37,861 nucleotides of DNA from Lachnospiraceae bacterium (GTDB taxonomy: Bacteria > Bacillota > Clostridia > Lachnospirales > Lachnospiraceae): NCBI GenBank assembly GCA_021203145.1, contig JAJQBS010000075.1:1-37861 (forward strand), in the 5' to 3' direction. Position numbers and translations under genes: made by a program. Within the stretch, counting starts at the first letter, position 1. Every line of letters begins with the position of its first letter. The notes below the pieces were generated by a model, which was given only the letters and a program-made list of their open reading frames with translations, did no database searches and was not told the origin of the DNA. Positions 32,637-37,861 of this stretch are shown here, piece by piece.

Positions 32637-34172
32637 ATGGGAATCAAACCATCAGGGAGGAAGGACAAAAATAAAGCGGAAAAAGAAAAGAAAACTCCAG
32701 TGAAGGTGCGGGAAGTCCATCTGGAGCAGGAAGCGGAGCCGGCCGACGCCAAAGGGCGCAATACTGAGCTTGGAATTGTCACCTATGCGTTTGTATTCCT
32801 GTTTGTTTTGATGATCGGATATCTTGTGTACCTGAATGGCTGGAAGGCGGAATCACTGAATTCCAGTTCTTATAATACCAAACAGGACGCTAACGAGGAT
32901 AAGTACGTCCGCGGATCCATCTACTCCTCGGACGGCCAGGTGCTTGCCTATACAAATGTAGCGGATGACGGCACGGAAACGCGGATATATCCCTATGGAA
33001 ATGTCTTTTCTCATGTGATCGGCTACTCTTCAAATGGAAAATCCGGCCTGGAGTCTACGAGCAATTCCGATCTGATGACCTCGCATACCTCGGTGCTGAC
33101 GCAGCTGCGCGAAGACTCCGATGAGAAGCAGCTTGGAGACTCCGTGTATACAACCCTGAACACGACTTTGCAGCAGACAGCCTATAGCGCCCTGGGAAGC
33201 TATAACGGCGCCGTGATTGCGATGGAACCCGATACCGGGAAAATTCTGGCGATGGTTTCCAAACCGGATTTTGACCCGAACGCGATCGAAGACATCTGGG
33301 AACAGGTGGTAAACGACAGCTCCAGCAGTGTATTGCTGAACCGGGCGACACAGGGGCTGTATCCCCCGGGGTCGACGTTTAAAATTCTGACGACGCTTGC
33401 CTATATCCGGGAAAATCCGACGACGTATTCTGATTTTTCCTTTACATGCGAGGGAACACTTGAGGAGAGCGGGGCGTCGATACACTGCTATAACAGTAAG
33501 GTCCATGGAGTAGTCGATCTGAAAACTGCTTTTGCGAAATCCTGCAACACGACTTACGCGAGCATCGGACTGGGGCTTGGAAGCACCAGCCTGGCTTCCG
33601 TCTGTGAAGAGTTCCTGTTTAATTCGGCTCTTCCGACGTCTCTTCAGCACAGCACATCCCAGTTTAGCCTTAGCAGCAGTGCTTCCTATGGAGAAATCAT
33701 GCAGACGGCGATCGGCCAGGGAGACACGCTGGTGACTCCGCTTCACATGGCTTTGATTACCGCGACCGTCGCAAATGACGGCGTGATGATGCGGCCGTAC
33801 CTGGTTGATTATGTAGAAGCGAATGACGGCACGAATGTCTCTGTCACAAGTTCGTCCAAATACAAACGCCTCATGACGACAGACGAGGCTGCGATCCTGC
33901 AGGAATACATGGAGGAGACCGTAATCAGCGGCACCGCGACCTCTTTAAGCTGGTTTGATTTCACCGTTGCCGGAAAAACCGGATCGGCGGAGTATGGCTC
34001 CGGCGACAGTGCCGGCACACATTCCTGGTTTGTCGGATATTCAACTGGCGAGGGCGGCGACGCGGACCTTGTCGTGGTTGTGATTGCCGAGGACGGGGGC
34101 ACGGGAAGCGACACGGCAGTTCCGATTGCGTCGCAGGTCTTTCAGGCATATTACAACTATGTGGCCGGCTGA
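32637..34172 (+). CDS. Class B penicillin-binding protein, transpeptidase
   Basis: A 511-residue protein with a basic cytosolic start, one membrane segment (about 46-66) and a transpeptidase domain. The active-site motifs are S246-T-F-K249, S302-C-N304 and K447-T-G449. It crosslinks peptide stems of new peptidoglycan. The N-terminal non-catalytic domain is short, as in PbpA-type proteins linked with SEDS genes. It is 50 bp behind the SEDS polymerase, and AAGGAGG precedes the ATG; the two should work as a polymerase/crosslinker pair. Beta-lactam binding is expected from the family. Confidence 0.94.
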   Translation: MGIKPSGRKDKNKAEKEKKTPVKVREVHLEQEAEPADAKGRNTELGIVTYAFVFLFVLMIGYLVYLNGWKAESLNSSSYNTKQDANEDKYVRGSIYSSDGQVLAYTNVADDGTETRIYPYGNVFSHVIGYSSNGKSGLESTSNSDLMTSHTSVLTQLREDSDEKQLGDSVYTTLNTTLQQTAYSALGSYNGAVIAMEPDTGKILAMVSKPDFDPNAIEDIWEQVVNDSSSSVLLNRATQGLYPPGSTFKILTTLAYIRENPTTYSDFSFTCEGTLEESGASIHCYNSKVHGVVDLKTAFAKSCNTTYASIGLGLGSTSLASVCEEFLFNSALPTSLQHSTSQFSLSSSASYGEIMQTAIGQGDTLVTPLHMALITATVANDGVMMRPYLVDYVEANDGTNVSVTSSSKYKRLMTTDEAAILQEYMEETVISGTATSLSWFDFTVAGKTGSAEYGSGDSAGTHSWFVGYSTGEGGDADLVVVVIAEDGGTGSDTAVPIASQVFQAYYNYVAG

Positions 34173-34229
34173 CCTGACGCCACAGTACGCAGAAAGGTCA
34201 GACCACTTTCCCATCCGAAATTTCGCCAT

Positions 34230-34386
34230 AACGTTTTGCCGCGGTTTCCGGCGGTAAAATTTTATGGCGTTTTTTAGCGGTGATTTTTAGCGGCAGAATT
34301 TTATAGCGACTTTTCGCAGCGTTATTTTGCGGTAAAATTTTATTACGACTTTCCGCAGCGTCATTTTGCGGCAAAATTTTATGGCG
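34230..34386. repeat. About four degenerate 39-bp tandem repeats
   Basis: Units at 34309-34347 and 34348-34386 agree at 34 of 39 bases by eye, with two weaker units to the left. Each ends in a GCGGNAAAATTTTAT core followed by GCG-type bases. The array stops 9 bases before the -35 of the Nudix promoter. Not a CRISPR: no unique spacers. Confidence 0.85.
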
Positions 34387-34394
34387 ATTTCCGG

Positions 34395-34423
34395 TTGCGC
34401 GTTTTCACAAAAAGAGTTATACT
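34395..34423 (+). promoter_or_regulatory. Promoter of the Nudix gene
   Basis: TTGCGC (34395-34400), 17 bp, TATACT (34418-34423). The ATG at 34470 follows a 47-base leader with AGGAGGG. Confidence 0.65.
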
Positions 34424-34469
34424 GTCTCCAGTCTATCATAAGGGGCACTCGCAAACAGGAGGGATTGCA

Positions 34470-34922
34470 ATGATTGAAGCAATAAGCTGTGGCGGTGTGG
34501 TGATATTCAGGGGGAAAGTGCTTGTTTTATACAAGAGCTATCGGAATAAATATGAGGGCTGGGTTCTGCCAAAGGGTACGGTCGAAGAAGGTGAGGACTT
34601 CAAGGAGACCGCTTCCCGCGAGGTTTTAGAGGAGACAGGAGTCAGGGCCGCGATTATTAAATATGTTGGGAAAAGCCAGTATACATTCAATGTGCCGAAT
34701 GACGTCGTGTCAAAGGACGTCCACTGGTACCTGATGATGGCTGACAGCTATTACAGCAAACCACAGAGAGAAGAGTATTTTGTGGATTCCGGGTACTATA
34801 AATATCACGAAGCCTACCACTTGCTAAAATTTTCGAACGAGAAGATGATTCTGGAAAAGGCATACGGCGAATATTTAAATTTAAAAAAGAATAATCTCTG
34901 GGGCAGCCGGAAATATTTTTAA
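34470..34922 (+). CDS. Nudix hydrolase
   Basis: A 150-residue protein with a complete Nudix box at residues 36-58 (G36, E42, R50-E51, E54-E55, G57), which binds divalent metal and cleaves nucleoside diphosphate-linked compounds. Substrate is not predictable; the short architecture and LPKGTVE loop resemble Ap4A- or diphosphoinositol-type Nudix enzymes. The ATG at 34470 with AGGAGGG upstream is preferred over the open frame to the left, which runs through the promoter. The next gene is 40 bp downstream and may be co-transcribed. Confidence 0.92.
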   Translation: MIEAISCGGVVIFRGKVLVLYKSYRNKYEGWVLPKGTVEEGEDFKETASREVLEETGVRAAIIKYVGKSQYTFNVPNDVVSKDVHWYLMMADSYYSKPQREEYFVDSGYYKYHEAYHLLKFSNEKMILEKAYGEYLNLKKNNLWGSRKYF

Positions 34923-34962
34923 AGCGGGCAGCAGCAGCCGGACGCGTTCCGCGAGGGGACAT

Positions 34963-35313
34963 ATGAAAATGACCTGGTATCGAAATCTGTATATTGGAAA
35001 GACTTTTCAGGGAAAGCAGAAAAAAATCATGCGCCAGATCAGGGCGGGGAGACCCGTGCGTGATCTGTACCTGATCGTCCTGCGTCCGGATCCGGCTCTT
35101 AATCAGCTTGAGATTTTCTCTCAGTCGTTTTTTCAGAACGTGTTATCAGATGCAGAACAGGCTCTGATTGTAGGGATTGCTTCCGGCATGCCGGAGGCTC
35201 TCGGGCTTCTCGTTCAGATGACAGACCAGGTTTACCATGAGACCGGAGGGGCACTCCTCCGGGATTATATCCTTTTGCGCCAGAAGGCGGAGAATGCGCA
35301 GGCTCAGACCTGA
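34963..35313 (+). CDS. Conserved-looking protein of unknown function
   Basis: A 116-residue soluble protein that I do not recognise. It starts MKMTWYRNLYIG and has a basic first third (GKQKKIMRQIRAGRP) followed by amphipathic helices; there are no cysteines, signal peptide or membrane segments. GAGGGG precedes the ATG at the right distance, and codon use looks like that of its neighbours. It lies between the Nudix gene and the DUF2953 gene with small gaps, suggesting one operon. Similar small proteins occur beside DUF2953 genes in relatives as far as I recall, but I cannot give a role. Confidence 0.7.
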   Translation: MKMTWYRNLYIGKTFQGKQKKIMRQIRAGRPVRDLYLIVLRPDPALNQLEIFSQSFFQNVLSDAEQALIVGIASGMPEALGLLVQMTDQVYHETGGALLRDYILLRQKAENAQAQT

Positions 35314-35345
35314 CGTGGCTGCAAAGCGAGGTTTGCGATAAAGAC

Positions 35346-36464
35346 ATGATTCTATCTGTTATTCTGACGATCCTGAAAATAATAGGCATTCTGCTGCTTG
35401 CGCTGCTGCTTCTGGTCCTTCTGCTTCTGACCGCGTTTTTGTTTGTTCCAATCCGGTACCGCGCCAGGGTGGCATATACAGAGCAGGCAAGAGAGGGCGA
35501 GGTGCGTATTACCTGGCTGCTGCACCTGGTTTCCCTGCGGATTGCCTATGATCTGAAGGAGAGTAAACAGCTTTTGCAGCTGCGGATATTCGGAATTTCG
35601 CCGGACAGGGTACGCGCCTTTTGGGGCAGGAGAAAAGCGAAAAAGAGCAGACGAAGACAGGAAAAGACAAGGCAAACCAGAACGGCGCCGGAACAGACAA
35701 AGCAAACCAAAATGGCGCCAGAACAGACAAAGAATATCAAAACGACGTCGGAACAGACAAAGAATATCAAAACGACGCCGGAACAGAGCAACAGAAAAAA
35801 TGACACAGAGATACAGAGGGCGTCAGGCGACAGGAATGTCGGTGAGAACGCTGATACGGCACAAAATGTTTCCGCTGATAATGCCAGCCGGAGGGCGCCA
35901 CAGAGTGATCATGATGACACAGGCCAGAGGGCACCGCAGAATCACCGCGCTGACGTCAGTCAGAAGAGTGTAAGGGCAAGGATAAGGAACCTGCTGCACA
36001 GGTTCAGAGCGCTCTGGGATAAAATAAGGCAGCTGCCAGCAAAAGCGCTGCGATTGTTTCGCCGGCTCAGGGATTCCCTGAGAAAACCGGCGGCAGCTCT
36101 GCAAAAGGCGAGAGATTTTTACCGTGTGCTGCAAGAGTATGATGCGGGTACGCTCTTTCGAGAGCTTTTGGCGGTAATGAAAAGGCTTTTTCGACATTTT
36201 CGGGTGAGGAGAGGAACCGGCTATTTTCGTTTCGGTACGGGTGATCCATCCCTTACCGGCGAAATCACCGGAGTGATTTATCTGTTCATTCCAGCTTCCT
36301 GCGGGGAAATACAGATAGAGCCACAGTTCACGGAGTCAATGCTGCAGATGGATCTGGAGATTCGCGGACATGTCCGGCTGATCCATCTGGGGACTGCCGC
36401 GTGGCGGATTTTCCGCAACAAGAAACTGCGCGGGCTGATCCGGGCTTTCCGCAAGGGAGCTTAA
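35346..36464 (+). CDS. DUF2953 membrane-anchored protein
   Basis: A 372-residue protein with one strong N-terminal membrane segment (about residues 5-37), a DUF2953-type start (VPIRYRARV, then a beta-rich stretch) and the matching C-terminal half (GYFRFGTGDPSLTGEITG, IQIEPQF). The two halves are separated by a long charged, low-complexity linker rich in K, Q, T and D, including five 10-residue repeats (EQTKNIKTTP-like) from 35661 to 35790. DUF2953 proteins are often near gerW/ytfJ in spore formers, as here; their function is not known. The ribosome site is weak. Confidence 0.82.
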   Translation: MILSVILTILKIIGILLLALLLLVLLLLTAFLFVPIRYRARVAYTEQAREGEVRITWLLHLVSLRIAYDLKESKQLLQLRIFGISPDRVRAFWGRRKAKKSRRRQEKTRQTRTAPEQTKQTKMAPEQTKNIKTTSEQTKNIKTTPEQSNRKNDTEIQRASGDRNVGENADTAQNVSADNASRRAPQSDHDDTGQRAPQNHRADVSQKSVRARIRNLLHRFRALWDKIRQLPAKALRLFRRLRDSLRKPAAALQKARDFYRVLQEYDAGTLFRELLAVMKRLFRHFRVRRGTGYFRFGTGDPSLTGEITGVIYLFIPASCGEIQIEPQFTESMLQMDLEIRGHVRLIHLGTAAWRIFRNKKLRGLIRAFRKGA

Positions 36465-36467
36465 GAA

Positions 36468-36527
36468 CTTAAAAACGGATTTTTGCGCGAACGGGCAAAA
36501 TTGGGGTTCCGATTTATCCGGGTCAGG
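36468..36527 (+). repeat. 60-bp dispersed repeat, copy 2
   Basis: Inverted relative of 26567-26626 (50 of 60 bases the same by hand). It begins 4 bases after the DUF2953 stop. Blocks CTTAAAAACG and TTTATCCGGGT are kept. Confidence 0.85.
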
Positions 36528-36604
36528 GCTGTACAAAAATAGAAACAGACGACAGCAGTCCCGGAACAGTCCGCAGAATTTATCACTGGATAAGGAGAAA
36601 TGGT

Positions 36605-37009
36605 ATGGCTGAAAATTTTCAAAGCACAGTTGCGTCCTTATTTAAAGGAATGGATAATTTTATCACGACGAAAACAGTAGTGGGAGATCCGGTTACGGTA
36701 GGCGACACCATCATTCTTCCGTTGGTCGATGTTACCTTTGGCGTCGCCGCATCCGCGAAGGCGGAGGACAAGAAAAATGCCGGCGGCGGCGGAATGGGAG
36801 GAAAGATTTCTCCGAGTGCGGTTCTGGTCATCTCGAACGGCTGCACCAAGCTGGTAAATGTGAAAAATCAGGACGCCGTGACCAAGGTCCTGGATATGGT
36901 TCCGGATATTGTGAACCGCTTCACATCCGGAGGCAAGGACAAAGAACAGGCGGATCCAAAGGTCGATGAGGCGATCCATGCCGCATCGGAGGAAGAGACC
37001 ACCTTCTGA
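36605..37009 (+). CDS. gerW: GerW/YtfJ family sporulation protein
   Basis: A 134-residue protein of the GerW (YtfJ) family. Recognisable are the helical start ending in KTVVGDPV, VGDTIILPLVDVTFG and the glycine-rich GGGGMGGKISPSAVLVI segment. In Bacillus the protein is found in the forespore and is needed for normal L-alanine germination; its molecular action is unknown. Start ATG 36605 follows AAGGAGAAATGGT. It is next to the DUF2953 gene, a frequent pairing. No signal peptide. Confidence 0.93.
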   Translation: MAENFQSTVASLFKGMDNFITTKTVVGDPVTVGDTIILPLVDVTFGVAASAKAEDKKNAGGGGMGGKISPSAVLVISNGCTKLVNVKNQDAVTKVLDMVPDIVNRFTSGGKDKEQADPKVDEAIHAASEEETTF

Positions 37010-37121
37010 GGCTCGGACTAAGGTTCTGTCGGCCAATAACTTTATGCATCCTGCACCGCCAGATACGCGAATCGCAGGTTCTAAAAGCCTCGCCGTAGCC
37101 TGATTCTCCCTGCAGCGCAGG

Positions 37122-37151
37122 TAGACTGTTTTAGCTTTTGCGTCATATAAT
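37122..37151 (+). promoter_or_regulatory. Possible promoter for the small membrane protein
   Basis: TAGACT (37122-37127), 18 bp, perfect TATAAT (37146-37151), followed by the ATG at 37186. The -35 is only a 4 of 6 match. Confidence 0.45.
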
Positions 37152-37185
37152 AGGGATAAAGAAGAAAGACAGGTTCAGGGTCGGC

Positions 37186-37329
37186 ATGACAAGACTGGTC
37201 GGATATACTATTTTCTGGGTCGCGATTGGAATGATCGCAGGAATGTTCATCAGGAGTACCCTGCTTTGTATCCTGATTGTTCTGTTTCTGCTTCTGCTCG
37301 GATATAATCTTTTTATGGGAAACGGATAG
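37186..37329 (+). CDS. Small membrane protein of unknown function
   Basis: A 47-residue protein with two hydrophobic segments separated by a short FIRST loop, MTRLVGYTIFWVAIG being the start. A frame with TTG at 37138 exists, but a perfect -10 element lies inside it, so I prefer the ATG at 37186 (CAGGG upstream). No family is recognised. Its small size and simple composition keep the confidence low. It may be a real short membrane protein of the kind common in Lachnospiraceae. Confidence 0.45.
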   Translation: MTRLVGYTIFWVAIGMIAGMFIRSTLLCILIVLFLLLLGYNLFMGNG

Positions 37330-37413
37330 GAATCCATTCCCTGTGATCGAAGCGAAGCGCAGACCCGGGTGCAGCTTTGGCCGTAAAATTCCTTACCCGG
37401 CTTTGTGCATCAC

Positions 37414-37450
37414 AAAAAAATGTCAGGAGAAAAATACTCCTGACATTTTC
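37414..37450 (-). terminator. Terminator of rpmB
   Basis: Read on the - strand, GAAAATGTCAGGAG pairs with CTCCTGACATTTT, followed by a T-run (the A-run at 37414-37420). It lies 43 bp beyond the rpmB stop, and the A/T flanks might also end transcription from the left. Confidence 0.88.
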
Positions 37451-37492
37451 AACGATTGATTCCTGTATATGGATCCCAAAGAGGATGCCGCC

Positions 37493-37681
37493 TCAGGCTC
37501 TCTCTACTCTGCCGGATCTCAGGCAGCTCGTACAAACATACATTTTCTTTGCAGAAGTCGGGCCGGTCTTTACCCTGACCTTCTGGATATTGGACTTCCA
37601 GATTTTATTGCTCCTTCTGTGGGAATGGCTCACCATATTGCCGAAATGTACGGATTTATCACAAATAGCGCACCTTGCCAT
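37493..37681 (-). CDS. rpmB: Ribosomal protein bL28
   Basis: A 62-residue protein, MARCAICDKSVHFG at its start, of the zinc-binding form with CAIC and CTSC pairs. It is part of the large ribosomal subunit. The ATG at 37681 has AAGGAGGTG directly upstream on the - strand. The open frame continues 53 codons further, but that part has no family similarity. It is the only leftward gene in the window. Confidence 0.97.
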   Translation of the reverse strand: MARCAICDKSVHFGNMVSHSHRRSNKIWKSNIQKVRVKTGPTSAKKMYVCTSCLRSGRVERA

Positions 37682-37763
37682 GACTGCACCTCCTTGATAT
37701 AGATTAAGCCTTTTTCTTATAACAGCCAGCCTGTAATTACCCAAAAGACTCACAACAAAGAGT

Positions 37764-37792
37764 ATTCTAACAGATGCATGATTAATTTGCAA
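37764..37792 (-). promoter_or_regulatory. Promoter of rpmB
   Basis: On the - strand, TTGCAA (37787-37792) and TAGAAT (37764-37769) with a 17-bp spacer. The leader to the start codon is about 80 bases. Confidence 0.65.
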
Positions 37793-37861
37793 GCAGAAAT
37801 TCAAAAAATCCAGGGTTGTTTCACGAACATTTTTTACCACGATTCCTTGCCTGGTGCAAAT

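Noticed and set aside
1..37861. Mobile elements, prophage genes or genomic island borders
   Set aside because: No transposase, integrase, phage gene or tRNA-linked direct repeat was found; only small palindromic repeats are present.

Overview
The window reads as the chromosome of a spore-forming, anaerobic gut-type acetogen of the Lachnospiraceae (Blautia/Marvinbryantia-like; inferred from gene content and protein style, not from a search). Almost everything is on the + strand; only rpmB at the right edge is on the - strand. There is no transposase, integrase, phage gene, CRISPR array or tRNA.

Positions 353-20636 hold a nearly complete Wood-Ljungdahl (acetyl-CoA) locus. It opens with a nickel module (His-rich protein, CooT, CooC), followed by CO dehydrogenase (acsA), a second CooC/AcsF ATPase, a stand-alone protein homologous to the C-terminal half of CODH but lacking the metal ligands, acetyl-CoA synthase (acsB), the corrinoid protein subunits (acsD, acsC), the methyltransferase (acsE) and the corrinoid reactivator (acsV). 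The methyl branch follows: a MetV-RnfC fusion, a second MetV, MetF, a DUF3786 protein, FchA and FolD. Formate dehydrogenase and formyl-THF ligase are not here. FolD lacks two residues needed for cyclohydrolase activity, which fits FchA supplying that step.

Positions 20700-21209 hold a strong promoter, a cobalamin riboswitch and a strong terminator with no convincing gene between them: an orphan B12-sensing transcript right behind a corrinoid-dependent pathway.

Positions 21395-37329 are housekeeping, envelope and sporulation genes: spoIVA, a secreted SleB-type wall hydrolase with cell-wall-binding repeats, a NusG domain II protein, a Gx/HepS-type transporter, ruvA, ruvB, zapA, a U32 protein, an SEDS (FtsW/RodA) polymerase with its class B PBP, a Nudix hydrolase, two proteins of unknown function and gerW. 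rpmB closes the window on the other strand.

The intergenic DNA is unusually rich in palindromes and small repeats: an 83-bp tandem repeat between acsA and the second cooC, a branched palindrome behind acsB, a three-copy element around CGGATAGGGG, a 60-bp dispersed repeat in two orientations and a 39-bp tandem repeat. The two strongest leads are the ligand-less CODH-half protein (5196-5888) and the orphan cobalamin riboswitch (20700-21209). Promoter calls come from -35/-10 hexamers at 17-18 bp spacing read by eye.
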